This document shows positions 45,114-53,782 of a DNA stretch of 64,000 nt, piece by piece. The first letter of the stretch is position 1, and each line of letters opens with the position of its first letter. The notes beneath the pieces are model-generated. The model was not told the DNA's origin, ran no database searches, and was given only the letters and a program-made list of their open reading frames with translations. Both the position numbers and the translations under genes were made by a program. The stretch is taken from positions 248,001 through 312,000 of the forward strand of contig CAZKEF010000002.1 of NCBI GenBank assembly GCA_964551735.1. The letters are read 5' to 3'. The stretch comes from DAOUAT01 sp964551735 (GTDB lineage: Bacteria; Chloroflexota; Anaerolineae; CG2-30-64-16).

Positions 45114-45357
45114 ATTCGGGCAAAGACGGCGGTCACAGACCGCCTGCAAGCATCAAACATACCTGCTCCCAGCCGGTCTGCGACCGGCGCCGCGGGCGCA
45201 GGCTGGCCGCAGCAGCAGCGACGATGGCGGTCACAGACCGCCTGCGAACAGCAAATGGGCTGTGTGCGCTGGGGAAGGGGGCGCAGCCCCCTTCCCCAGA
45301 CCCCTTCCCCCCAGAACCCAGTATGCCAGAAGTACGCAGAATCCAGAAATACAGAAA
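45114..45357. repeat. Repeat-rich gap between VR2 gene and RT
   Basis: This 244-bp gap has an inverted repeat based on CGGTCACAGACCGCCTGC and CCGGTCTGCGACCGGC (also around 39655-39675 and 48545-48600), the VR2 hairpin, and an A-rich CAGAAAT-type period-7 tract. No gene seen. Confidence 0.7.
45271..45297. other. Hairpin downstream of VR2
   Basis: GGGGAAGGGGGC (45271-45282) and GCCCCCTTCCCC (45286-45297) form a perfect 12-bp stem with a GCA loop, 72 nt from the VR2 edge at 45370. The 72-nt spacers of VR1 and VR2 are also similar (both with AGACCCC, CCCCCAGAAC and CAGAA-rich parts). Confidence 0.72.
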
Positions 45358-48321
45358 TCAGAACGATAGGGACACAACCACCCGCAAACCGATATCGCCG
45401 TTGAAGTCGTCGGGCACGACCCTGAAACGGACAGCGCAGCGGGCGTTCCTCTCATCGTAGAACCAGGAACCGCCACGCACCACGCGCAAGTCCGGCCCGC
45501 CCGGCTCCTCGCGGCCATCTTCAGGCCGATAAGGGTAGCCGTAGTCAGGCGTGCGTATGCTCCTCCGGCCCCATCGGCTGCACGTCCATTCCCACACGTT
45601 GCCGCTCATGTCCAGGACGCCGAACGGGCTGGCGCTTCGAGGAAAGACGCCCACAGCGCTGGTCTCGCCCAGGCCTGCCTCCTCCGTGTTGGCCCGGTCA
45701 GCTTGCCAAGCATCCCCCCACGGATAACGCAAACCTGCCGGGCCGCGTGCGGCTTTCTCCCACTCCGCCTCGGAAGGAAGCCGCACGCTGAGCTTCTGCC
45801 GCGACAGGACGCGGGCCATCACCCGGCTGTCCTGCCAAACGTTGAAGGGCTGCCCTGCCTGCGCAAGCTGTGCGCTCAACCAGTTGCAATAAGCGACCGC
45901 TTCGTACCAACTAACCCCCACCACGGGGCGTGTGGCCCTGCCCCACTTGGGATCGCCCCACCAGTAGGGTAGGCCCCGTTTCTCACGCGGCCGGTTTTTA
46001 AGCCAGTCCGCATACTGTTTCCTGTGGTTCTCATCGTCAATCGGCGAAAGGTCGGCCTCGGCCCCCTGCCGCCAGGCCCATCCTTCGGGAGTCCAGAACG
46101 CTTCATCGTCGTAACCACCGGCCTCAATGAAGGGCGCATACTGCGCGTTGGTGATGGGATAGCGGCTGATGTAAAACTCCGGCAGGGTCACCGTGTGGGC
46201 CGGGCGCTCGTCAGCCCATGCCTTTTCCTCCTCTTTGGCGCTGCCCATCGTAAATAGACCGGCCGGTACGCGCACCCACAGGATGTCCGGCGCCTCGACC
46301 TCACCGACCGTGATCGTCGCCACGCCCGGCCGCGGGTCACCCAGTTGGCCCAGCACATCGCCGGCCTCGGCGCGCGCGCGGGCGCTCAGGTGGCCGCCCT
46401 CGATCAGTTGCACCAACCAACGCCGGGCACGCTTCAGCAGCGCGGCGTAGTGATCGTGGCCCTGGGCCTGCTCCCGCAGCCGCAGCTCGGTCAATGCCAT
46501 TCCGGCCAACACAGCAAGCTGCCAGTGCGACTCGCCGCAGTGCGTCACTTCCTCAGGACCTTCGGGCAGCAGCACGTTCACCACGGCCGCAGCCTGCCCC
46601 ACCCCACCGCGCCGGGCCTTGCCGATGCCCAGCAGGCACACCTCCCGCCACCAGACCGGGTCGGCGCACGCCAGGGCTTTCAATGCGACGGCGAAATCGG
46701 GTTGGTCCGCCAGGTGACACGCGGCCAGGTACTCCTGGAAGGTGCGGTGCGGGAAGGCATACACGCCATCCTCGCGCGCCACCAGCAGGCCCGCCCGGTC
46801 GCGCAGGTAGCCCAGCAGCGTGTCGGGCGCCACTTCGCCCAGCAGCGGCTTGAACGCCACCAGCAAATCCGCCTCGGTGATATCGGCCGGCGCGTCTTCC
46901 CGCTCCGGCTGCGCGCGCTGGCGCTGCTGCACCGCGTACGCGAGGCGCTCCAGCGCCGCACGCAGCCGCGCCTCGCCCACACCCAACGCCTGCGTGATGC
47001 TCGGCTCCACCTCCAGGTCGCCGTCGGGCCGGCGCACCTCACGGGCGCGCTGCCATCGGCTCAGCAGCAGCTTGACCGTCTCCTCGTACAGGTCGGCGCG
47101 ATCCTCCGGCAGCTTGCCCCAACTGGAGTGCAGCGTCGCCATCAGGGTCAGCAGCAACGGCCGCGACGCCAGGTCGCCCAGGTAGGCCCGCTCATTCAGC
47201 GCCGCGCGCAGCTCTGCGCCCTTGCCGGCCGCGGTGGCGGGGTTCCAGCCCAGGGCGCCCCGCACGGTCTGATACCACCGTTTGATGAAGCGCTCCACCT
47301 GCCCCTCGTTGAACGGGGCCAACGCCAGCTCAGCGAAGCCGGCCAACCGCCAGCGCGGGTCGGCGTAGGCGTAGGGCCGCGCGGTCACCAGGACGCGCGT
47401 CTTGCCCTTGGGCAGCGCCGCGGTCAGCTTTGCCACCGCCCCGATCAGCACCTCCCGCCGCTGCCGCGCCTCCGGCACCTCGTCCAGGCCATCCAGCAGG
47501 ATAAACCCGCCCTCGGCCAGCAGCCGGCGCTGGAGGTAGGGAAAAAGCTTGTCGGCGAGGGGCTGGCCGAGGTGGGAGGCGATATCATCGGCCAGCGCGT
47601 TCCACAGCATCTGCTCCCTGCCCTGCGTCGCTTGCGCCGGCAGGTGGCGCGCGGCCACCTCGCGCAGCACCAGGCGCGCCAGCAGCAGGCCACGAAACGG
47701 GGCGGGCAGGCGGTCGGGATCAGCCGCCAGCAGGTAAGCCAGGTAGTTCACGAAGGTGGTCTTGCCCGTGCCCGCGTCGCCCAGGAGCACGGCCCGCCGC
47801 GCGGCGGGCTGGCTCAACGCGTCCAACAGCGCCGTGCGCTCCTTGCCCTCGCCCCGCGCCAGTTGCAGCGCCCAGGCGCGGGGGTTCTTGCCGCGTTCCT
47901 GCGCCGGCGCCACGACGTCCAGGTCCACGTAGACGTCGGGCAGCGGGATCTCCTGCTCCCCCTGCCCCGCGCTGCCCTGGCGGGTGCGCAAAAACTCGTT
48001 GTCAATCACGCCCAACGGCAGGCGGCTGCACTCGGCCGCCACGCAGTGGTAATAGGCGCGGAGCAGATCCTCCGGCGGGGTCTCGGCCGTGAGGTTGATC
48101 TGGATGCCGATTTTGTCGCGCAGCACCAGATCCCCCTCTACCGTCTGGTCGCGGCCCACCTGCACCCCACGGCCCAACAGCAGTTGGCGGACCGTGTCGG
48201 CCTGTTGGCGCATGGGGGCCAGCAGCACCTCGTCCATGCCGGCCGCGGCCGGGTCGGCCAGGAAACGTTCTAACGCGGCCAGTTGGCGGCGGAGTTCGTC
48301 TTGCGCGGGTGTCGGTGTCAT
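45358..48321 (-). CDS. NACHT NTPase with DGR-diversified FGE/C-type-lectin C-terminus (VR2 carrier)
   Basis: The 987-residue protein has an N-terminal helical hairpin (~5-47), the Gly/Asp motif GVQVGRDQTVEGDLVLRDK (52-70), a linker, and a NACHT domain (Walker A GDAGTGKTT at 181-189, Walker B FILLDGLDEVPEARQ). A long helical region follows, then an FGE-sulfatase domain from ~700 (MGSAKEEEKAWADERPAHTV, YPITNAQYAPFIEAGG, RLPSEAEWEKAARGP, GNVWEWTCS). Its last 42 residues are VR2. GGAGGAG is 7 nt before ATG 48321, and a promoter sits just upstream. It heads the DGR cluster. Confidence 0.93.
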   Translation of the reverse strand: MTPTPAQDELRRQLAALERFLADPAAAGMDEVLLAPMRQQADTVRQLLLGRGVQVGRDQTVEGDLVLRDKIGIQINLTAETPPEDLLRAYYHCVAAECSRLPLGVIDNEFLRTRQGSAGQGEQEIPLPDVYVDLDVVAPAQERGKNPRAWALQLARGEGKERTALLDALSQPAARRAVLLGDAGTGKTTFVNYLAYLLAADPDRLPAPFRGLLLARLVLREVAARHLPAQATQGREQMLWNALADDIASHLGQPLADKLFPYLQRRLLAEGGFILLDGLDEVPEARQRREVLIGAVAKLTAALPKGKTRVLVTARPYAYADPRWRLAGFAELALAPFNEGQVERFIKRWYQTVRGALGWNPATAAGKGAELRAALNERAYLGDLASRPLLLTLMATLHSSWGKLPEDRADLYEETVKLLLSRWQRAREVRRPDGDLEVEPSITQALGVGEARLRAALERLAYAVQQRQRAQPEREDAPADITEADLLVAFKPLLGEVAPDTLLGYLRDRAGLLVAREDGVYAFPHRTFQEYLAACHLADQPDFAVALKALACADPVWWREVCLLGIGKARRGGVGQAAAVVNVLLPEGPEEVTHCGESHWQLAVLAGMALTELRLREQAQGHDHYAALLKRARRWLVQLIEGGHLSARARAEAGDVLGQLGDPRPGVATITVGEVEAPDILWVRVPAGLFTMGSAKEEEKAWADERPAHTVTLPEFYISRYPITNAQYAPFIEAGGYDDEAFWTPEGWAWRQGAEADLSPIDDENHRKQYADWLKNRPREKRGLPYWWGDPKWGRATRPVVGVSWYEAVAYCNWLSAQLAQAGQPFNVWQDSRVMARVLSRQKLSVRLPSEAEWEKAARGPAGLRYPWGDAWQADRANTEEAGLGETSAVGVFPRSASPFGVLDMSGNVWEWTCSRWGRRSIRTPDYGYPYRPEDGREEPGGPDLRVVRGGSWFYDERNARCAVRFRVVPDDFNGDIGLRVVVSLSF
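45370..45487 (-). repeat. DGR variable repeat VR2
   Basis: 118 bp aligned to TR (43403-43520) without gaps. There are 12 differences, all at T of the plus strand (A of the coding strand). Only some of the changed positions are shared with VR1, so the two VRs are independently diversified. Confidence 0.97.
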
Positions 48322-48362
48322 GGGGCTGCTCCTCCCGGTGGGTTCAACATGGCGTGGCTCCG

Positions 48363-48392
48363 ATTTTAGCACGCCATCCCCTCGCGTGACAA
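48363..48392 (-). promoter_or_regulatory. Promoter of the NACHT-FGE/DGR cluster
   Basis: On the minus strand TTGTCA (48387-48392), an 18-nt spacer and TAAAAT (48363-48368) precede the ATG at 48321 by 41 nt. It is divergent from a plus-strand promoter at 48415-48443. Confidence 0.6.
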
Positions 48393-48414
48393 ACGACTGC
48401 ATTGGAACCGCAAC

Positions 48415-48443
48415 CTGACAACCCGACCGTTCTGCGGTATACT
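48415..48443 (+). promoter_or_regulatory. Promoter for the plus-strand lipoprotein gene
   Basis: CTGACA at 48415-48420, a 17-nt spacer and TATACT at 48438-48443. The leader to the start at 48629 would be about 180 nt and contains the CGGTCGCAGACCGGCTGGG repeat near 48577-48600. Confidence 0.55.
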
Positions 48444-48628
48444 GCGCCGAGATGCTTCCCACAGGGATGCTGCGCGATCACTAGCCATTCGCTGCAACTG
48501 ACTTTGAGCGGCAGACCTGTTCAGCATGCACGACAATCACCTTGCACGGCCCCCAGGGGGTCTGTGACCCCCGGCCGCCGGTCGCAGACCGGCTGGGAGC
48601 GAATTGTCTATGCCGGAGCCAAGACTTT

Positions 48629-49408
48629 ATGCCTAAACAACCCTTCGTTCGCGCTGCGCTCATCCTGGCCCTCATCCCGCTACTCAGCCTGATCTGGGCG
48701 GGCTGCGCGGGGGCGCCGCAGGCCACGCCCACGCCCACCAAAACCCCACGACCGCAGCAGGTCGCGGCCGTCCCGACCGCCACCGTCACGCTGCCCCCGC
48801 TGCCCACCGCGACCCCGCCACCGACTGCTACGCCGATCCCGACAGACACAACCGTGCCCACCGCCACGCCCGCGCCCCCGACCGCGACCCCGGAGCCGCC
48901 CGCGGCGACCCCGCCCCCGCCGCCCGTCGAGGTCACGCGGCCGCCCGCCGGGCCCACGGCCACGCCCCGCCCGCCCACCGCCACACCCGCGCCCGCGGTG
49001 GACTTCGTCATCGCCGAGCTGCGCGCCCTGGGCCTGGGCGAGAACAACGGCGGCATCGAGTTCGGCGGCCTGCGCAACATCTACATCAATGTGGTGGACG
49101 CGGGGGGCAACCCCATTGACGGCGCGGTCATCGTCAACACCGCGCCCTATCCCATGCGCGTCGTTACCGGGGACAAGGGGCCGGGCAAAGCCGAGATCCT
49201 GATGGACAAAGAGGAGTTCCGGCTGGCCGTTGAGAGCGTCAACGGTGCGGCCGTGCGCAGCGAGACCACCCGCACGATGTCGCTGATCAACCCCGTGCCG
49301 GCTGACATCGCCGGCAAGCTGGGGGACACGTGTCCGACGGTGGACAACTGCCCGCTGCCGCCGTATAAGCATTTCTCGTATGTGCTGACATTCAGACGGG
49401 CGTACTGA
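48629..49408 (+). CDS. Lipoprotein with Pro/Thr-rich linker
   Basis: The 259-residue protein has a lipoprotein signal (LILALIPLLSLIWAGCAGAP, lipobox Cys at ~24), a Pro/Thr/Ala linker to ~125, and a C-terminal beta domain (IYINVVDAGGNPIDGAVIVN, then EFRLAVESVNGAAVRSE) with an Ig/SpaA-like look. It would be anchored outside the cell. The ribosome-binding site is weak. Function unknown. Confidence 0.78.
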   Translation: MPKQPFVRAALILALIPLLSLIWAGCAGAPQATPTPTKTPRPQQVAAVPTATVTLPPLPTATPPPTATPIPTDTTVPTATPAPPTATPEPPAATPPPPPVEVTRPPAGPTATPRPPTATPAPAVDFVIAELRALGLGENNGGIEFGGLRNIYINVVDAGGNPIDGAVIVNTAPYPMRVVTGDKGPGKAEILMDKEEFRLAVESVNGAAVRSETTRTMSLINPVPADIAGKLGDTCPTVDNCPLPPYKHFSYVLTFRRAY

Positions 49409-49417
49409 AGGTCCCTG

Positions 49418-49507
49418 GTCGGCGCAGGCCGACGGCTCGACTGATCTCACGCCGAAGGCTCGCCGCAGTCTTCGCAATGGTTGCTGCGGTTTCAACCGCC
49501 CGGTCAC
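49418..49507. repeat. Dispersed repeat, family A
   Basis: TCGGCGCAGGCCGACGGC and CTTCGCAATGGTTGCTGCGG correspond to parts of the 127-bp unit at 53421-53782. It fills the gap before the Kef-type gene. Confidence 0.6.
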
Positions 49508-49517
49508 TGGAGACACC

Positions 49518-51506
49518 ATGCATAGCCTACCGCTCCTGATCAACATCACCATCGCGCTGATCGTCGCGTTCCTGGGCGGCGCACTCGCGCGGCGGGCTGG
49601 CCTGCCCACCATCGTCGGCTACCTGCTGGGCGGCATCGTGATCGGCCCGTTCACCCCCGGCTTCGTGGGCGACATCGAGACGATCCAGCAACTGGCCGAG
49701 TTGGGCGTCATCTTCCTGATGTTCGGCGTAGGGCTCCATTTTTCGTTCCAGGACTTGTGGCGCGTCCGCGATATCGCGGTGCCCGGCGCCCTCATCCAGA
49801 CCGCGCTGGCAACGCTGCTGGGCGTTGGGTTGAGCCAACTCTGGGGCTGGACGCTCCCCGCCGGGATCGTGTTAGGGTTAGCTATCTCCGTAGCCAGCAC
49901 CGTCGTCCTGCTGCGCGGGCTGATGGATAACTCGCTGCTCAACACTTCGCACGGGCAGGCGGCCGTGGGCTGGCTGGTGATGGAAGACATCTTTTCGGTG
50001 CTCATCCTGGTGCTGATGCCGGCCCTGAAGTTTGAGTCAGGCGCGTTCAATTGGGCCTCGCTGGCGATCACCCTGCTCAAAGCCGCAGGGTTCGTGGCGG
50101 TCATGTTCTTCGCTGGGGTGCGCGCCATCCCCTGGCTGCTGGAGCACATTGCGCACACCCGGTCGCGGGAGTTGTTCATCCTGGCGATCCTGGCGATCAC
50201 CCTGGGGACCGCGCTGGGGGCTTCGGAGTTGTTCGGGGTCTCGTTGGCGCTGGGCGCGTTCGTGGCCGGGGCCATCATCAGCCAGTCCCGCCTGAGCCAC
50301 CAGGTGGGCGCGGACATGCTCGCGTTCCGGGAAACGTTCTCCGTGCTGTTCTTCGTCTCGGTGGGCATGTTGGTGAACCCCCGCTTCCTGTGGGAGAACC
50401 TGGGCCAGGTCGCTTCCCTGACCGCCCTGGTGGTGCTGGGCAAGCTCACCATCGTGATCCTGCTGGGGCTGCTGTTCCCGCGGCCGGCGCGCACGTTCCT
50501 GATCGTGGCGGTAGGCCTCAGCCAGGTGGGCGAGTTCTCCTTCATCATCGGCCAGGGCGGCGTCGCGTTGGACCTGCTGAGCGCCAGCCAGTACTCCCTG
50601 ATCCTGGCGGCCTCGCTGATCTCGATCACCCTCAACCCCTTCATGTACCGGCTGCTCCCCGTGCTGGAAAAGACGCTCAGGCGCGTGCCGGGCTTCTGGA
50701 AAAAGCTGGAAGCGAACAAACCGCTGCCCGAGCTGGACGAAGAGCAGTTGCACGATCACGTGGTCATCATCGGCTATGGCCGGATCGGGGTGCACCTGGT
50801 GCAGGTGCTGAGGACCCTCCACGTCCCGCAGTTGGTCATCGAAGCGGATGTGGAACGGGTTGAGGCGCTCAACGAGCAGCACATTGCCACCCTGTACGGC
50901 GACGCGGCCAATTCCGAAGTCATCACCCACGCCGGGCTGGACCACGCGCGGGCGCTGGTGGTGACGGTGCCCCAGGAGACCACCGCGCTGATGATCGTGG
51001 CCGCGGCCAAAAGCCTGAACCCCCATCTGCCCATCATCGTCCGGGCAGCGTCAGCCGAAGGGGTGCATCACCTGTTCAAGTTGGGCGCGCGGGATGTGGT
51101 CCACCCGGAGTTAGAAGGGGGCCTGGAAATGGTGCACGACACGCTGTTGCAGCTCGGCTATCCCTTGCGCGAGGTCAACGCCTACGCCGAGGCGGTCCGC
51201 CGGGATGCCTATGATGTCGAGACCCTCTCCAGCGCCGAGCACCGCACCCTGCGCGATCTGCTGATCGCCACCGATAGCATCGAAATCACCTGGCTGGACC
51301 TGGGACCCCATAGTCCGGTGATCGGTCGAACGCTGCGGGACTCCGACATCCGTGCCTGCACGGGCGCATCAGTAGTTGCAGTGATCCATGATGGCCGGCT
51401 GGTCGCCAATCCCAAGTCTTCGCAAGTATTTCAAACGGGGGATCGCATCGGCCTGATCGGCGAGAAAGACCATGTTGAAGCCGCGAGAAGCTGGTTAGCG
51501 GGCTGA
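49518..51506 (+). CDS. Kef-type K+/H+ antiporter (CPA2) with TrkA-N and TrkA-C
   Basis: The 662-residue protein has about 12-13 membrane helices (residues ~5-375, with the CPA2 motifs SVASTVVLLRGL and HQVGADMLAFRETF). A Rossmann TrkA-N domain follows at ~410-520 (HVVIIGYGRIGVHLVQVL), then a TrkA-C domain at ~575-660. It exchanges K+ for protons under nucleotide control. Start 49518 has GGAG upstream. Confidence 0.92.
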   Translation: MHSLPLLINITIALIVAFLGGALARRAGLPTIVGYLLGGIVIGPFTPGFVGDIETIQQLAELGVIFLMFGVGLHFSFQDLWRVRDIAVPGALIQTALATLLGVGLSQLWGWTLPAGIVLGLAISVASTVVLLRGLMDNSLLNTSHGQAAVGWLVMEDIFSVLILVLMPALKFESGAFNWASLAITLLKAAGFVAVMFFAGVRAIPWLLEHIAHTRSRELFILAILAITLGTALGASELFGVSLALGAFVAGAIISQSRLSHQVGADMLAFRETFSVLFFVSVGMLVNPRFLWENLGQVASLTALVVLGKLTIVILLGLLFPRPARTFLIVAVGLSQVGEFSFIIGQGGVALDLLSASQYSLILAASLISITLNPFMYRLLPVLEKTLRRVPGFWKKLEANKPLPELDEEQLHDHVVIIGYGRIGVHLVQVLRTLHVPQLVIEADVERVEALNEQHIATLYGDAANSEVITHAGLDHARALVVTVPQETTALMIVAAAKSLNPHLPIIVRAASAEGVHHLFKLGARDVVHPELEGGLEMVHDTLLQLGYPLREVNAYAEAVRRDAYDVETLSSAEHRTLRDLLIATDSIEITWLDLGPHSPVIGRTLRDSDIRACTGASVVAVIHDGRLVANPKSSQVFQTGDRIGLIGEKDHVEAARSWLAG

Positions 51507-51594
51507 AAGAACCGTCCCAATGTCACGGCTTTGCCGTGAGCGGGTCTACAGCTCAAAATCAGTTGCGGCAAACATCCAGCGAAGCATCTTGGTC

Positions 51595-51655
51595 TGAGAC
51601 TCTTCGCTGGCGTTGAGCCGTCAACAGCGTTGAGTCGCTAACCCGCTCAGTGACA
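51595..51655. repeat. Family E dispersed repeat before the K+ channel gene
   Basis: Contains TCTTCGCTGGCGTTGAGCCG and CTAACCCGCTCAGTGACAGG, matching the repeats at about 28996-29050 and 43990-44053. Confidence 0.55.
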
Positions 51656-51713
51656 GGTGAATCCATCTTCAGGACCAGAGCCGATAACTAAAACCGAAAG
51701 CGTTCGATACCAT

Positions 51714-53414
51714 ATGAAAACCTTAGTTCCCCACCTATTCCACTTGCTCAAACACCGGCCCACCCGGATCAAAGTAGCCAGCCTGTTGCGCTTCCTGGCC
51801 GGCCTTGCCGCGCTGATCACGCTCTACAGCATCGTGTTTCATTTCATCATGGCGTGGGAAGGCCGCCAGCACAGCTGGATCACCGGCTTCTACTGGACCC
51901 TGACCGTGATGTCCACGCTGGGGTTCGGCGATATCACGTTCGCTTCGGACCTGGGCCGCATCTTCTCCAGCATTGTGCTGCTCAGCGGCATCGTGATGCT
52001 GCTGGTGGTCTTCCCGTTCACCTTCATCGAGTTCTTCTACGCGCCCTGGATGCGGGCACAGGAGGAGGCTCGCGCGCCCAATCGTCTGCCCGCCGACACG
52101 CGCAGCCACGTCATCCTGACGGCCAACGACGCGGTGGGCAACGCGCTGATCGAGCGCCTGGTGAAGTACCAGTATCCCTACGTGCTGCTGGTTCCTAACC
52201 TGGACGACGCGCTGCGGCTCTACGAGATGGGGTACAAGGTGCTGGTGGGCGACCTGGACAACCCGGAAACATACCGCCGGGCGCGGGCCGAATCGGCGCG
52301 GCTGGTGGTGGTCTCGGCCCCCAACGACCGCGTCAACACCAACGTCGTATTCACCGTGCGGGAGGCCACCGAGGCGCCCCCTATCTTCGCGACTGCCAGC
52401 CAAAAGGCATCGGTGGACATTCTAGAGTTGGCCGGGGCAAACTACGTGCTGGAGCTATCAGAAATGCTCGGCCAGGCGCTGGCCCGCCGGGTGTCGGGCG
52501 GCGACTCGCTGGCGCACGTGATCGGGGAGTTCAACGGGCTGCACATCGCGGAAGCGACGGTGAACAACACCGACCTGGTGGGCAAGACCCTGCGCGAGGC
52601 GGAGCTGCGCCAGCGGATCGGTGTGAACGTGTTAGGCGCGTGGGAGCGGGGGCAGTTTGTGATCGCCGCGCCCGATACGTGCATGCACACGGGCACGGTG
52701 CTGGTGATGGCCGGCGACCAGGCGGCGCTGGACCGCTACAACGAGATCCAGCAAAACCAGCCGATTTCGACCGCGCCGGTGCTGATCATCGGCGGCGGCC
52801 GGGTGGGCAGCGCGGCCGCGCGGGCTCTGACCGCACGCGGCCTGGATTATCGCATCATCGAAATGCAGCCCGAACGCATCCGGGACAGCGACAAGTGGGT
52901 GCTGGGCGACGCCGCCGATCTGGTGGTGTTGGAGCGAGCCGGCATCCGCACGGCGCCGGCTTTGCTGGTCACGACGCATGACGACGATACCAACATCTAT
53001 CTGACCATCTACTGCCGACGGCTGCGGCCGGGTGTCCAGATCATCAGCCGGGCGCGGCTGGAACGCAACGTGGAGACGCTGCACCGGGCCGGCGCGGACT
53101 TCGTGCTGTCGTACGCCTCCATGGGCGCCAACACCATCCTGAACTTCATGCACCGCAGCACGGTCCTGATGGCGGCCGAGGGGCTGGATATCTTCAAGGT
53201 GCGCGTGCCGGGCTCGCTGGCCGGCCGCACCTTGGCCGAGATTGACCTGCCAGCCCATACCGGCTGCACGGTGATCGCGCTCTACTCGGGCGGCGAGATG
53301 AGCACCAACCCACCCGCCGATGCCCCCCTCCCCGCCGACGCAGACCTGGTGCTCATCGGCCGGGATGAAGCCGAGGACCGCTTCCTCGCGCGGTATGGGG
53401 GGGAGATCGCGTAG
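51714..53414 (+). CDS. Two-helix K+ channel with two TrkA/RCK modules
   Basis: The 566-residue protein has two membrane helices around a pore with selectivity filter STLGFGD (~residues 70-76). RCK_N/RCK_C modules follow at ~130-350 (SHVILTANDAVGNALIERL) and ~360-566 (PVLIIGGGRVGSAAARALT, then a C-terminal TrkA-C). It is a prokaryotic K+ channel gated by ligand or nucleotide. Start 51714 (MKTLV) is preferred to GTG 51657 because the extra residues are not membrane- or domain-like; neither has a strong ribosome-binding site. Confidence 0.9.
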   Translation: MKTLVPHLFHLLKHRPTRIKVASLLRFLAGLAALITLYSIVFHFIMAWEGRQHSWITGFYWTLTVMSTLGFGDITFASDLGRIFSSIVLLSGIVMLLVVFPFTFIEFFYAPWMRAQEEARAPNRLPADTRSHVILTANDAVGNALIERLVKYQYPYVLLVPNLDDALRLYEMGYKVLVGDLDNPETYRRARAESARLVVVSAPNDRVNTNVVFTVREATEAPPIFATASQKASVDILELAGANYVLELSEMLGQALARRVSGGDSLAHVIGEFNGLHIAEATVNNTDLVGKTLREAELRQRIGVNVLGAWERGQFVIAAPDTCMHTGTVLVMAGDQAALDRYNEIQQNQPISTAPVLIIGGGRVGSAAARALTARGLDYRIIEMQPERIRDSDKWVLGDAADLVVLERAGIRTAPALLVTTHDDDTNIYLTIYCRRLRPGVQIISRARLERNVETLHRAGADFVLSYASMGANTILNFMHRSTVLMAAEGLDIFKVRVPGSLAGRTLAEIDLPAHTGCTVIALYSGGEMSTNPPADAPLPADADLVLIGRDEAEDRFLARYGGEIA

Positions 53415-53420
53415 GGGCCT

Positions 53421-53782
53421 GGCGATCAAGGTCACGGCTACCTTTGCGAAGTCCACCTGCGTGGACTAGGCAGCAGTCGGCGCCGGCCGACTTGGCAATG
53501 GTTGCCGCGGTTTCAACCGCCGGGTACAGCCAGGTACAGATTAGCCCGGCGACCAAGGTCACGGCTACCTTTGCGAAGTCCACCTGCGTGGACTAGGCGG
53601 CAGTCGGCGCCGGCCGACTTGGCAATGGTTGCCGCGGTTTCAACCGCCGGGTACAGCCAGGTACAGATTAGCCCGGCGACCAAGGTCACGGCTACCTTTG
53701 CGAAGTCCACCTGCGTGGACTAGGCGGCAGTCGGCGCCGGCCAACTTCGCAATGGTTGCCGCGGTTTCAACCGCCGGGTACA
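53421..53782. repeat. Three tandem 127-bp repeats, family A
   Basis: Copies begin at 53421, 53548 and 53675 (GGCGACCAAGGTCACGGCTA), with an exact period of 127 bp and only a few differences. Each has an inverted repeat around GTCGGCGCCGGCCGAC. The third copy overlaps the 3' end of the ABC gene and supplies its stop codon (53767-53769). Confidence 0.93.

Noticed and set aside
46345..48273. Long plus-strand frame of 642 codons opposite the NACHT-FGE 2 gene
   Set aside because: Low-complexity Gln/Arg/Ala-rich shadow of a gene with clear NACHT motifs on the other strand.
50037..51026. Minus-strand frame opposite the Kef-type antiporter
   Set aside because: His/Gln/Asp-rich shadow of a membrane protein gene with clear TrkA-N motif on the plus strand.
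53421..53782. Triple 127-bp repeat as a CRISPR array
   Set aside because: The whole unit is conserved; there are no unique spacers of equal length between short repeats, and no cas genes.
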